A stretch of 64,000 nt of DNA from contig CAWAOX010000015.1 in the NCBI GenBank assembly GCA_963783835.1, forward strand, positions 62,001-126,000. The letters run 5' to 3'. The position numbers were made by a program, and so were the translations under genes. Below are positions 18,969-29,191 of this stretch, piece by piece (positions within the stretch are counted from its first letter, which is position 1; each line of letters begins with the position of its first letter). The notes under the pieces are model-generated. The model worked only from the letters and a program-made list of their open reading frames with translations. It made no database searches and was not told the DNA's origin. This DNA comes from CAIQPS01 sp963783835 (GTDB taxonomy: Bacteria; Actinomycetota; Thermoleophilia; RBG-16-64-13).

Positions 18969-21265
18969 CGCGGGACGTCTGGTCCGGCTGACCCTCCGGG
19001 CGGGGCTCCTCCGACCACCACGATGCCGAGGAACCCGTCGACCGTGAGCAGGTCACCCGTGTGGATGTCGCGAGTGGCATCCGGCACCCCTGTGACGCAG
19101 GGCAGGCCATACTCCCGGGCGATAATGGCTCCGTGGACGAGCATTCCCCCGCGCCGCTCCACGATGGCCGCGGCGAGGGGAGTCACGAAGGTCATGCTGG
19201 GGTCGAGGCTGTCGCAGACCAGGATCTCCCCGCTCTGAAAGGCGTAGAGGTCCTCGGTCCTCAGAGTCACTCGGGCCCTTCCCACCGCTATCCCGGGACC
19301 GGCGGGCTGACCCACCAACTGCCGAGCCTTGAGAAGAGGGGCGCCTGAAGGACCGGCGGCCCCCGCTTGGGGCGCCGATCGCAGCGGAGCGTCCTGGGTG
19401 TTCTGGGTCGGCGCTCGGCCTTGCGCGCGGGCCTCTCGGGCCTGCGTCTCGGCGAGCGCGGCCTGCGTCAGACGGCGGATGCGGTCGATGTGGACGTTGT
19501 CATCGTCGCGAAGGCGGTAGCTCGCGCGGGCGAGATCGAGGAGTTCCTCCTGGAAGCGGCGGTCTTCTCCCGCAAAGCGCTCGAGGTATCCGGCTGCCGG
19601 AGCGCTGTGTGGCGCGCCTTTCGCCTGGGGCCGGCGGGCCATCTCGGCGAGTAGCGGGAGTAGACGCTCTCGCTCCTGGGACCGGACCGATGCCGGCGTA
19701 CCCTGCCCGGACCCGAACCTGTCGAGATAGTCATCGAGCGCGGCGCCGAGGTCAGGGTCTTCGACCGCGTGACGTCGCGCCAACTCCTGCAGAAGGGCAT
19801 TGCGGTCGACACTGAGGAGGCCGGAGCCGGTGAGCAGGTCGATGAACTCATAGGGATCCGCCGGCCTGACCTTGTCGTTGTAGACCTGGCCGAACAATCG
19901 CACCCCGTGCGCCAGCGGGATGAAGTCCCGGTAGTACACTTGTTCCCAGCGCGCGAGAGCCTCCTGTCTCCGGGCGAGTTCGGCCGCCAGACCCTCGGCT
20001 GATAGGCTGGGCAGATCGACACGTGCCATCGTGTCGGCTTCGGACTCCATCCCCGGGATGGCCACCTCTTCGACCGTGCGCCGCAACTCCTGCAGGTTGC
20101 CGAAGCTCTTGCGCAGGTTGAGGTACCAGGGGCGCTCATCGCGGGAACTCTGCGCGGGTCCCGGGTCCTGGAGTGTCAAAGCAGTTCTGACTTCGATCTC
20201 GGCACGCTCGCGGGCTATCAGCTCAGCCTCAGCTTCTGCCTGCATCCGCGACCCAAGGGTGGAGATGGGCCTGGACTGCAGCAGCCAGAGGCCCCCGTCA
20301 GCGATGGTCCATTCGACATCTTGGGGGCGGCCGAACAGCCGCTCCGCAGCCGCGGCCGCTTTGAGGACCTTTCGCAGCGTCTCGGCGCTCAAGGGCGGCG
20401 AATCGCGCTCGGCCGGCTCGAGAGGTACCAGCCGGGTCCCGCCGGTGACCCCCGTCTCTCCGCCGGCCTTCGCCTCGCCAACGCTCGAAGCCATCTTCTG
20501 GGTGCGCAAAGGCTGATAGTGCTGGAGGAGCTCACCGGTCTCTCGTTCCACGATCCAACGGTCGGGCTCTATGGTGCCGTCCACCAGTCCCTCGTTGAGC
20601 CCCCAGACGGCCTCGACCACGGCTTGAGACTCGTCCAGAGGGCTCTGCGAGAAGGCAACGCCCGAGATCTCCCCGGTCATCAGTTCCTGGACCACCACCG
20701 CCATGTTGCTGGCAAAGACGTCCAAGCCCAACTCCTGCCGGTAGAGAAGAGCCCTGTCCGTCCAGAGGGAAGCCCATACCTGTCTCACCGCCTCGAGAAG
20801 GGCGGGGACCCCGCGCACGTTGACGTACGACTCGTGGAGTCCCGCAAACGAGGTCGCCGCAGTGTCTTCGGCGGGAGCCGAAGATCGGACCACCGCCGGG
20901 CGTCCGTCGGCGAAGCGGGCGGCGAGAGCGGCCTCCACCGCCCGGGTCGACTCGGGCTCTAGGGCGGCACGCAAGAACAGGTTCCGGATCCTCAGCGAGG
21001 CGTCCCAGACCTCTTCCCAGCGCATGTCGGCAAAGCGCTTGCGACCCAGTTCCAGCGCGATCGCCGGCCGTAGCCGCGCCGAATCGACGAACCGGTCGTA
21101 AGCCTCGGTGAGAACACAAAGACCCCCGGGAATCCTCAGGCCACCCCGATGGAGCATCCCCAGCGCAACGGCCTTGCCCCCGGCCTGGCTCCGCTGCTCC
21201 GACCCCAGGTCGCGCAGGTCGGCCACCCAGACCGGCGTGGGCTCTTTCAAGGGCTCAGCCTGCAT
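18965..21265 (-). CDS. PEP-utilising phosphotransferase resembling rifampin phosphotransferase
   Basis: 766 aa. Residues about 25-340 form a PEP-synthase/PPDK N-terminal ATP-grasp domain (GGKAVALG, VVRSSAPAEDTAATSFAGLHESY, VVVQELMTGEISGVAFSQSP, DVEWTIADGGLWLLQSRP). The C-terminal about 90 residues are a swivelling phospho-His domain with GGMLVHGAIIAREYGLPCVTGV, His being the phosphocarrier. There is no PEP/pyruvate TIM barrel. The about 300-residue middle region is helical and resembles the substrate domain position of rifampin phosphotransferase (865 aa). It may phosphorylate a small molecule, but the substrate is unknown. ATG 21265 overlaps the upstream gene by 11 bases. Confidence 0.75.
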   Translation of the reverse strand: MQAEPLKEPTPVWVADLRDLGSEQRSQAGGKAVALGMLHRGGLRIPGGLCVLTEAYDRFVDSARLRPAIALELGRKRFADMRWEEVWDASLRIRNLFLRAALEPESTRAVEAALAARFADGRPAVVRSSAPAEDTAATSFAGLHESYVNVRGVPALLEAVRQVWASLWTDRALLYRQELGLDVFASNMAVVVQELMTGEISGVAFSQSPLDESQAVVEAVWGLNEGLVDGTIEPDRWIVERETGELLQHYQPLRTQKMASSVGEAKAGGETGVTGGTRLVPLEPAERDSPPLSAETLRKVLKAAAAAERLFGRPQDVEWTIADGGLWLLQSRPISTLGSRMQAEAEAELIARERAEIEVRTALTLQDPGPAQSSRDERPWYLNLRKSFGNLQELRRTVEEVAIPGMESEADTMARVDLPSLSAEGLAAELARRQEALARWEQVYYRDFIPLAHGVRLFGQVYNDKVRPADPYEFIDLLTGSGLLSVDRNALLQELARRHAVEDPDLGAALDDYLDRFGSGQGTPASVRSQERERLLPLLAEMARRPQAKGAPHSAPAAGYLERFAGEDRRFQEELLDLARASYRLRDDDNVHIDRIRRLTQAALAETQAREARAQGRAPTQNTQDAPLRSAPQAGAAGPSGAPLLKARQLVGQPAGPGIAVGRARVTLRTEDLYAFQSGEILVCDSLDPSMTFVTPLAAAIVERRGGMLVHGAIIAREYGLPCVTGVPDATRDIHTGDLLTVDGFLGIVVVGGAPPGGSAGPDVPR

Positions 21266-21725
21266 GCGGGGAGCCCGGCATATGCAACTCGACCACGCTC
21301 TGGAAGCGGGTGACCACGTAATAGGTGTCGACGGTGATCATGACCAGGGCGCAGCCGGGCGACGCGAGGAACGAGGCCAGATGCGGATGCTTGTCGAGGA
21401 AGTCGGCCGAAACGGCGGCGCGGGCCTCCTCGCCCGTTACTTCCGCGGCAGTCCCGGTGGCGGTGACGGCCATGGCCTGCCGGACGTCGATGTCCTGGTT
21501 CGAGCGGTTGTCGAACAGCAGGGAGACTCGGGGCTTGGCGGCCAGATAGTTGAACTTGCGGGTGGCCCGCATTGTCGCGAAGAACACATGGCTGAGATCA
21601 TCGTTCGCCAAGAACGCGATCAGGCTGGAATAGGGCCCCGTCTCCGAAGCAGTCGAGAGTACGGCGAACCTCTGCGAAAGCAGAAGGTCCTGCACGGATC
21701 TCCGGGTTTCTTCAAGGCTCTCCAT
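21255..21725 (-). CDS. Pyridoxamine 5'-phosphate oxidase-like FMN split-barrel protein
   Basis: 156 aa. LSQRFAVLSTASETGPYSSLIAFLANDDLSHVFF, TRKFNYLAAKPRVSLLFDNR and the VVTRFQSVVELHMPGSPHAG tail (listed as separate segments) are typical of the PNPOx-like flavin-binding fold. ATG 21725 is preceded by GGGAGG five bases upstream. It overlaps the PEP-utilising gene, so the two are probably co-translated. It may be a flavin reductase or F420/FMN-dependent reductase; specificity cannot be told. Confidence 0.75.
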   Translation of the reverse strand: MESLEETRRSVQDLLLSQRFAVLSTASETGPYSSLIAFLANDDLSHVFFATMRATRKFNYLAAKPRVSLLFDNRSNQDIDVRQAMAVTATGTAAEVTGEEARAAVSADFLDKHPHLASFLASPGCALVMITVDTYYVVTRFQSVVELHMPGSPHAG

Positions 21726-21817
21726 CAGGACCTCCCGTCGCGGGACGTGTTCAAACGACAACTGCCTGCAAACGCTGCGGCCCCTGCCGAGCATGCATGG
21801 GTGCAGGATCCAGGCTG

Positions 21818-24425
21818 CTACTCGCCCGCCGGCTCCGATGCCGGTTCGACTACCGGCATCGGCTTTCCTCCCGGTCCCCGCCGGGGCCACCAACTCCACC
21901 GTCCCAGTAGCACGATGATCGCCGGGACGAGGGTGGTCCGCACGACGAAGGTATCGAGCAGTACGCCGAACGCGACGGCGAATCCTATCTGCAGCAGGCC
22001 GAGCAGGCTCGCGCTCATCATACTGGCGAAGGTGCCCGCCATGATGATGCCGGCAGACGTGATTATCCCCCCGGTGCGCGCGAGCGCATGGCGCGTCCCG
22101 ACGCGGGTGCCGTTGACCGCCACCTCTTCCTTCACCCGCCCAATGAGGAAGATGTTGTAGTCCATCCCCAGGGCCACGAGCATGACGAACATGAACATCG
22201 GCACCCACCACACGATGCCGGCGGCGCCGAGGATGTCGACGAAGAGCAAGCGCACGACCCCGAGAGTCGCTCCGTACGACAGCAGGATCGTGAGTATGAG
22301 GTAGATGGGCGAGACCAGGGCCCGCAGCAGGAGGACGAGGACGACGAACACCCCGCCGAGCACGTAGATCATCGCCCGGGTCATGTCGCGGTCGGAGGCG
22401 TCCTGCAGGTCGAGCAGCACGGCCGAGTCGCCCTCGACCACGGCCTGGAAGCCCGCGGCGCCGAGCGCCGCGCGGATGGCCTTGGTGGTCTCGATCGCCT
22501 CAGGGCTGTAGGGACCGGCGTCGAGGACCACCTGAAGGCGCGCGGCGGTGCCGTCGCCGGAGATGTAAGCGTCGCGCAGAGCTTTGAGCCCCTCGTTGCT
22601 CTTGAGGTAGAGCTGGGGGAGCAGGATCGCGTCGGGCCGGGCGGCGAACGTCTGCTGAAGCGAGTCGAGCCCTTCAGCGAGGGCTTGGAGCTGCGTGAGG
22701 GCTTGTTGGCCGACGGCGGCCAGCTGGGCGCCGTCGGCCGCCGACTGGAAGGATGACGCGACCTTCGCAAGCTCCGAGAGCGCGGCGAGCGCCTTCTGGT
22801 AGCCGGGATCGCTCGCGACCTCCGGGTATGCCTGGGCGAGTTGGACCAGATAGCCGTAGATGTCGGTGAGCCCGGCGGCCGCCGTCTGCAGGTCCGCGCC
22901 GGCGACTGCCGCTGCCAAGACTGGCCTCCAATTGGGCGGCCCCGTCGCGGACAGCCTTCGCCTGGGTTGCCAGCTGTTCCACTACGCTGAGCGTCTTCTT
23001 GTCGGGCAGCGCCCCGGTGAAGCTGCGGACGGTGGTCACGTGCGGGACCGACTGGAGCAGGCCCTGCAGTTTCTGCACGTTGGCGAGTCCCTGAGGCGTG
23101 TCAAAACCCGCCGGGTCGACGGCCACCACGTTGAGCGGCTGCATCTGCCCGGGGCCGAAGTGCTCGGCCAGGACGTCGAACCCCTGCCTGGTCTCGTCGC
23201 CCTTGGGTAGGTCGCCGAGCAGATCGAAATCGCGGACCAGGCCGGCGCCATAGATGGCGAGCGGTACGAGGATGATGATCGGCACGAGCAGCGCGACGAT
23301 CGGGCGGCCGATGACCTTGCCCGCCCAAGTGTGCCAGAGTCCGCGCTCGCCGACGTGCTCCGGTTTGCGGGGCCAGAAGGCGTAGTGGCCCAGGATGGTG
23401 AGGAGGGCAGGAGTGAAGGTCAGGCCGGCAAGCAAGGCGATCGCGACACCGATGGCGATGGCCGGGCCGGTCGTGTTGTAGAGGCCTAACTCGGCGAAGG
23501 CCATCATCGCGAGACCCACGATCACCGTCCCCGCGCTCGAAGCGATCGTCTCGCCGATGGTCCGCACGGTCGTCTTGACGGCAGGTGCCGCTGCGCCGGC
23601 CCCAGACATCTCCTCCCTGAAGCGGCTGATGAGGAACAGGCAGTAGTCGGTGCCCGCCCCGAACAGGACCACGATCAGGAAGACGTTGGTGTACATCGAT
23701 ATGGTGAGGACGCCGGAGCCGAGGAAGGCGACGACCGCCCGAGAGATGACGTAGGCCAGCCCGATGGTCGCGAGCGGGATGATGGGACTTACCGGGGATC
23801 GATAGATGATGAGCAGGATCGCCACCACGAGCAGGATCGTGATCCAGGTGGTCGAGTCGAGGCTCCTTTGCGACTCGCTGTTGTAGGCGGAGAGAATGGG
23901 GCCGCCGCCGGTCAGATAGACCTTGACTCCGGCGGGCGCCTCTTCCAGCCGGTCGTGGATCGCGGCTATCGCTTCCTTCGTCTGCTCTTCGGTGCCGACG
24001 GCCGCGAAGCGGGTCAGCACGAGGGCGACCTGCTTGTCGGGGCTGGTCAGGCCGGCCTTGGTCTGCTCGTCTCCCAGCGCAGGCGACCATACCTGGCTCA
24101 CGCCCGCGGGCTTGTCCGGCCCTGTGAGCCACGCGCTAAGCTCGTTGACGAACTCTCCCGCCGCTCCCTGGTCCGCCTGATTCCCCACCCCGGCGTCGAC
24201 GACCACCACCGCGCTCGAGGGCGACACCCGGTCGGGGAAGTACTTCTTCACCACCTGGTTCGCGTCCAGGCTGGGGGCGGAGGCGGGCAGGAAGGCGCGC
24301 TGGTCGCTCACCGCGACATCGTTGATGTTGGGAGCGACGACCGTGAGAACGATGGCCACCAGGAACCAGGCGGCGATGATGAACCAGCGGAAGCGGACGG
24401 CGAACGAGCCTAGGCGGGAGAACAT
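21818..24425 (-). CDS. MMPL/RND-family membrane transporter (one frameshift)
   Basis: About 868 aa, two halves each with a large extracytoplasmic loop and a cluster of helices. The N-terminal half carries GAGTDYCLFLISRFREEM, the MMPL family motif; the C-terminal half has ALGMDYNIFLIGRVKEE. The frame from ATG 24425 leaves the conserved path near 22913, where one extra base on the coding strand separates AQLEASLG from AAVAGADLQTA; the remaining part runs to 21818. Such transporters export lipids or drugs in actinobacteria. It is 92 bases upstream of the FMN-protein gene on the same strand. Confidence 0.85.
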
Positions 24426-24467
24426 CAGCCGCTCAAAGCCCGGGACTGCCGTCTTCGCACAGGGCTG

Positions 24468-25862
24468 TCACCGCGGGGCTACGCTCCGCGCGATTCTCTT
24501 GCGCCGCTTGTAGGTCTTGGCCAGCTCCAAGAAGATGCCCACGTCGCGGTCCAGGTCGCTGTGGGTCCCATCGAAGTAGAAGACCCGGATGGGGATGCCG
24601 TCGTGTTCCCTGCTCACTCGAGGGTAGATGGCCTCGGTCACGATGCCGTTCATGCAGGTGAACGGGCTGATGTCGACGATGCCGTCGGCGCCTTGGTGGT
24701 AGAGGTAGATGGCCCCGCCGGTAGAGATGACCATCTCGCCCAGGGCCCCTTCGCGGGGCAGGTAGGGATGACCGTACTCCAGGATCTCGTGGATGTGTGG
24801 GTCCCGATGACTCTCGAAGACGTCTTCGAACTGCTCCATCAGCGCGTTCTCGTCGCTGCGCATCACACGCGCAGTGAGGAAGTTCTTGAGCCAGTCCTTG
24901 CTCACTCGGCGCTTCTCTTCGCGCAGCCGGCGGAAGGCCTCGTCGTTGGTGTACCACACCCATTCCGCTACGCCGGCCAGCCAGCATTCGCCGCCCTGAG
25001 CTTCGATGTGCCGTATCACCTCGTTATTGGCGAAGGTGTTCAGGCGGCAGAAGATCTCTCCGACCACACCGATGAGGGGGCGGTCCTCCTGCTTCAGCGG
25101 GATGGCGAGGAAGGACTTCTTCACACGAGCGAGACCGGCCTTGAGGTCGGCCATCCGCTCCTTGTTGCCGATGCCCTGGCGGGCCGTGATGTCGCCCATC
25201 AGATCCAGGCTCTCCAGGTAGACCCTGTCTGTCTGCCCCGGTTCGATCTCGTACGGCCGGGTCATCAGGAGCAGCTTCAGCAGGATGTCCTGCACGACGA
25301 CCGCCCGCCATGCCGTCCTGATCAGCGCCCCCGCCTTCTCGCCGATGCCGGAGTAACCGTCGGCGGAAGTGATGGAAAGGATGATGACGTCTTCGTATCC
25401 CTGGTCGTCGAGCACCCTGCGGAGCAGCCCCGCGTACTGACCGAAGCGGCAGGGACCGTTCGCGGTGGGCAGGAGGAAAGCTGTCTTCTTGGGATCGAGC
25501 TTCTCGTCCTCGATGAGCTTGAGGTAGTCCCCCAACACGATGCGCTGCGGGTAGCATTCGTCGCCCGACGTATACTTGGCGCCCAGTTCCAGCGTGCGGG
25601 CATCCTCGTCGGGCGTCACCCGCGTGTCCCAGCCGATCGAACGGAAAGCGGCCGCCAGCATGCGCGAACCGCCATAGGGCATGCGGCACAGCCACATCGT
25701 GCGGCCGGCGACGTCGGTGTCGCGAGTGACCACCATGGGACTGGTATTGGCGCCCTGAGCCGCGGCCGGCTTCGGAAGGGCACCCAACGCCCTCTCGGCC
25801 GCTTCCTTGGCCCCCTTGCCGTTACCGCTCTTGATCACGGTCCCTGCGTTCTCGGTCCCCAT
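24468..25862 (-). CDS. COG3581-type protein associated with 2-hydroxyacyl-CoA dehydratase activases
   Basis: 464 aa. It matches the C-terminal module that in many anaerobes is fused to or follows the CoA-substrate-specific enzyme activase: MWLCRMPYGGSRMLAAAFR, KYTSGDECYPQRIVLGDYLK, LPTANGPCRFGQYAGLL, DGIVDISPFTCMNGIVTE. Conserved Cys residues in these motifs could bind an Fe-S cluster. ATG 25862 overlaps the activase stop (TGATG), so translation is coupled. An open extension upstream in the same frame lies within the activase gene and is not used. The catalytic role of the family is not established. Confidence 0.8.
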   Translation of the reverse strand: MGTENAGTVIKSGNGKGAKEAAERALGALPKPAAAQGANTSPMVVTRDTDVAGRTMWLCRMPYGGSRMLAAAFRSIGWDTRVTPDEDARTLELGAKYTSGDECYPQRIVLGDYLKLIEDEKLDPKKTAFLLPTANGPCRFGQYAGLLRRVLDDQGYEDVIILSITSADGYSGIGEKAGALIRTAWRAVVVQDILLKLLLMTRPYEIEPGQTDRVYLESLDLMGDITARQGIGNKERMADLKAGLARVKKSFLAIPLKQEDRPLIGVVGEIFCRLNTFANNEVIRHIEAQGGECWLAGVAEWVWYTNDEAFRRLREEKRRVSKDWLKNFLTARVMRSDENALMEQFEDVFESHRDPHIHEILEYGHPYLPREGALGEMVISTGGAIYLYHQGADGIVDISPFTCMNGIVTEAIYPRVSREHDGIPIRVFYFDGTHSDLDRDVGIFLELAKTYKRRKRIARSVAPR

Positions 25863-28800
25863 CAGTGCTCCCCGACCGGTTGCTTGGTCTTGTCCCCGCG
25901 GGCCCACCAGCGCAGGAAGCCCTTGCTGTCGAGGTAGGCTTCGCATCTGGTCATCGCGCCCGCGTCGTTGGTGTGCTCGTCGAATTGCAGCACCAGGAAC
26001 GGCGCCGGCGAGGCCGCGTGAATGAAGTGCTTCACGTAGGAGTCGGGGCCGCACTTGAAGTTGGTGATGTAGATGATGTGGAGGTTCGGGTGCTCCGCCA
26101 CCACCTTGGCGGCCTGCAGGATCTTCCGGCCGTAGTTCCAGAACATGTTGGGCGTTACCTCGCGCGTATCTTTGCCCCACAAGGGCAGGAAGTCGATGGG
26201 GATGATATTCACCCCGTAGTAGCGCCGTAGCTTGGCCGGGATGTCCATGTTGACCCCGGCGTCGTAGATGTTGTACGGCCGGCCGACCAGCACTATCCCC
26301 AGTTCTTCGTGCTCCGCGAGCGTGGAGAGGGCGTCGGCCCCCGCCTCCATCAACCGGGTGCGGAAGTCGGACTGCGCCTCGTAGGCCTCCTTGACCGCCT
26401 CATCGACGATCCGGGAGGGGACTCCCAACGGTTTGAGCGCCGCGCGCAGGGTGTCGCGGACGTACTCGGGACCGCGGCGGAAGTGGATGATCGGAGCGAG
26501 GAACTTGTCTTCATGGCCCTCGAACCGAGGGGCGAGCCGGATGACGTGGGGAAGGGTCTGACCCCAGGGGCACGCATGGGACTCGATCTCCGGGTGATCC
26601 GTCTCTTCGTTGAGTTGGGCGGGCATGAACACATGGTCCACACCCGCTTCGAGCAACTCGGCCACGTGCCCGTGAGCCACCCGGATGGGGAAGCATGGTT
26701 CGGCCACCGCGCCGTCGATACCCATCTCCCGGATGTTCTTGTCGGTCTGCCGGGAGAGCACCACGTCGAAGCCGCACGACTTGAACAAGGTGGCCCAGAA
26801 GGGGAGCCGGTCATAGGTGTACATCGCGCGGGGGATGCCGATGGTCCCCAGCGGCGCGTCGGTGCCGCTCCGCAGCAAGACGGTGTAGTCCTCCGCCTCG
26901 GTCACATAGGAGTAGCAGAGAGCGTTGCGCAACTCCACCAGGTCGCGGATGACGGGCTCCTTGTCTACCTTCGCCCGTTTGCGGTAGCGGTCGGAGCACT
27001 TGTCGCCCCAATAGGTCTTCTCGTCGCCGATGGTGAACTGCCTGATGTCACACTCGTTCGTGCAGCCCTTGCAGGTGAATTCCCGGACGCTGTATTCCAC
27101 CTGCTCCAGGTCCCATCCCCTGAAGCGGGAGGGGGCCTCGGTGGCCGACATCTTCTCGCGGGCCAGCAGCGCAGCGCCGATGGCTCCCACCACACCGTTG
27201 TAGGGCGGGACGATGATGTCCTTGCCCAGGATCATGCTGAAGGCCGCGGCAACCGAGTCGTTGTAGGCCGTGCCGCCCTGGAAGTAGATGGTCTCGCCGA
27301 CATGCCGCTGGCCGACCAGGCGGTTGAGGTAGTTGTAGACGATGGAGTATGCCAGCCCGGCAACGAGGGCTTTCTTGTCCGCTCCGCGCTGGAGATACGA
27401 GTTGACGTCGCGCTCCATGAACACGGTGCAGCGTTCGCCCAGGCGCACCGGGGCTTCGGAGGACAGTGCCAGCTCGGCGAACTCGCCGATGATGTTGATG
27501 CCCAACTTCTCGGCCTGCTCCTCGAGGAAGGAACCGGTACCCGCGGCGCAGGCCTCGTTCATGGCGAAGTCGACCACGACGCCGTCCTCCAGGCTGATGA
27601 ACTTGGAGTCCTGGCCGCCGATCTCGAAAATGGTGTCGGGGACGCGGTCGATCAGCTTCCGGCCGATGAAGGTCGCGCCCGTCTTGTGCGCGGTGATCTC
27701 GTCGTTCACAGTGTCGGCCCCGACGAGCTCTCCGATGAGCTCCCGGCCGGAACCGGTGGTCGCCACGCCCAGTATCTCCAGGCGGTCGCCAATCTCGTTC
27801 CAGATATCTGCGAGGCCCTTGTTCACGACCTCGACCGGGCGGCCGTCGGTCTTGACGTAGATCTCTTTGACCATCTCGCCCTGCTCGTCGAGCACGACCA
27901 GGTTGGTCGACACCGAGCCGATGTCTACTCCCAGGTAGGCGCCGATCTTGCCCTCGGGAGGGAACTCGTAGGGCTTCACCCGGTCGCGCAGCAAGATGAC
28001 CCGCTCCATGGAGAGGGCATCGGTGGTCTGGAAGTCGCCGGAATCACCTTGATCGAGGTGCGACAGGTCGAGGGAGACCATATCGACGCCCGCCTGCTCG
28101 TCGGCCGCGGTCAGCGCACTGCCGATCGCTCCCATCCACGCGTAGTAGGCCGGGACGATCAACTGGTCGGCGTCGGTCCCGAAGGCTTCCCGCATGGCTT
28201 CGACCGCTCCGGTGTTGGCGGCCACTCCGCCGATGAAGGCTACCCGCTCGCCTATCTGCTTGCCCTTGGTGATGGTCCCGCGGTAGTTCCTCACCACCGC
28301 GTTGCAGAGGCCCTTGAGCACTTCCGGCGGCTGATAGCCCTTCTGCTGGGCGTGGATCATGTCGGACTTGGCGAAGACCGAGCAACGGCCGGCGATGGAA
28401 GCCGCCTTTCCGGCGCCGCGCACGATGTCGCCCACGTCCTCGATGTCGTAGAGCAGGCGGTTGGCCTGCTGGTCCATGAACGAACCGGTGCCGGCCGCGC
28501 AGTCGCCATTGGTGCCGTAGTCGGCTATGCCCACCCGGCCGGACGACTGATCGGTCTCCAGATGGATGAACTTCGACGTTTCCCCACCCATCTCGAAGAC
28601 AGTGGTCACGTCAGGGTGGAGGGCGCCGATGGCCCGAGCGATAGCCTTGAACTCGTTCTCGTAGGGGATGCCCAACGTACGCCCGACCAAACGCCCGCCC
28701 GTGCCGGTCACTCTTACCGCGCTGAGCGACCCTTCGGGCAGCGAAGCCACTACCTGCGCCAACAACTCCCGGATGGCCTCCGCCGGGCTGCCCTTGATCC

Positions 28801-28984
28801 GCCGGTACGCCGTGGCCAAGACCGGGGGGGCGTCGGGATGGGGAAGGACCTTGTCGTCCCCCTCCGGCTTGTAGTAGAGGGGGGAGGCTTCCAAGAGGGC
28901 CTCGAACGAATCGCGGTCCTCGGGGTTGCCGACGACGGCGATCTTCACGCTGATGCAGCCGATATCGATGCCAAGCGTCGCCAT
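25862..28984 (-). CDS. Acyl-CoA dehydratase activase-type ATPase, duplicated ASKHA halves plus COG3580 domain
   Basis: 1,040 aa. Residues about 3-300 and 325-590 are two BcrAD/BadFG ATPase domains (LGIDIGCISVKIAVV; LGVDIGSVSTNLVVLD). Each carries the cluster cysteines of HgdC-type activators: DCAAGTGSF with GRCSVFAKSD, and ACAAGTGSF with ERCTVFMERD. The usual homodimer with one bridging [4Fe-4S] cluster is therefore fused in one chain. From about 630 on is a COG3580/DUF2229 region (CKGCTNECDIRQF, PCFPIRVAHGH, CPWGQTLPH). Such ATPases drive electrons onto dehydratases or double-cubane proteins. Start ATG 28984 has GGAGG 13 bases upstream. No HgdAB dehydratase is in the window. Confidence 0.85.
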   Translation of the reverse strand: MATLGIDIGCISVKIAVVGNPEDRDSFEALLEASPLYYKPEGDDKVLPHPDAPPVLATAYRRIKGSPAEAIRELLAQVVASLPEGSLSAVRVTGTGGRLVGRTLGIPYENEFKAIARAIGALHPDVTTVFEMGGETSKFIHLETDQSSGRVGIADYGTNGDCAAGTGSFMDQQANRLLYDIEDVGDIVRGAGKAASIAGRCSVFAKSDMIHAQQKGYQPPEVLKGLCNAVVRNYRGTITKGKQIGERVAFIGGVAANTGAVEAMREAFGTDADQLIVPAYYAWMGAIGSALTAADEQAGVDMVSLDLSHLDQGDSGDFQTTDALSMERVILLRDRVKPYEFPPEGKIGAYLGVDIGSVSTNLVVLDEQGEMVKEIYVKTDGRPVEVVNKGLADIWNEIGDRLEILGVATTGSGRELIGELVGADTVNDEITAHKTGATFIGRKLIDRVPDTIFEIGGQDSKFISLEDGVVVDFAMNEACAAGTGSFLEEQAEKLGINIIGEFAELALSSEAPVRLGERCTVFMERDVNSYLQRGADKKALVAGLAYSIVYNYLNRLVGQRHVGETIYFQGGTAYNDSVAAAFSMILGKDIIVPPYNGVVGAIGAALLAREKMSATEAPSRFRGWDLEQVEYSVREFTCKGCTNECDIRQFTIGDEKTYWGDKCSDRYRKRAKVDKEPVIRDLVELRNALCYSYVTEAEDYTVLLRSGTDAPLGTIGIPRAMYTYDRLPFWATLFKSCGFDVVLSRQTDKNIREMGIDGAVAEPCFPIRVAHGHVAELLEAGVDHVFMPAQLNEETDHPEIESHACPWGQTLPHVIRLAPRFEGHEDKFLAPIIHFRRGPEYVRDTLRAALKPLGVPSRIVDEAVKEAYEAQSDFRTRLMEAGADALSTLAEHEELGIVLVGRPYNIYDAGVNMDIPAKLRRYYGVNIIPIDFLPLWGKDTREVTPNMFWNYGRKILQAAKVVAEHPNLHIIYITNFKCGPDSYVKHFIHAASPAPFLVLQFDEHTNDAGAMTRCEAYLDSKGFLRWWARGDKTKQPVGEH

Positions 28985-29111
28985 TGGGTGTGCAAATCCT
29001 CCGCATATGTGGCGGGGGAACCGCACCGGTGGTCATGGCTCGAAAGAGCAGCCCGGCGCGGCCTGACCGCTGATTCATTCCTGGCTAATAGCCCGGATAG
29101 ATTACCACGAC

Positions 29112-29153
29112 GAGGGGCCCAGGGACCGCCGCAAGACGGTCGCTGGGCCCCTC
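29112..29153 (-). terminator. Stem-loop after glnK1
   Basis: 17-bp arms 29112-29128 and 29137-29153 with one mismatch (GAGGGGCCCAGGGACCG and its partner), loop of eight. It follows glnK1 on the - strand and precedes the activase. The T-tract is poor, so it may be a weak terminator or a processing/stability hairpin. Confidence 0.6.
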
Positions 29154-29191
29154 GCTATACCGCTATCCGGTTGGGAGCGAGCCGGGGACGG

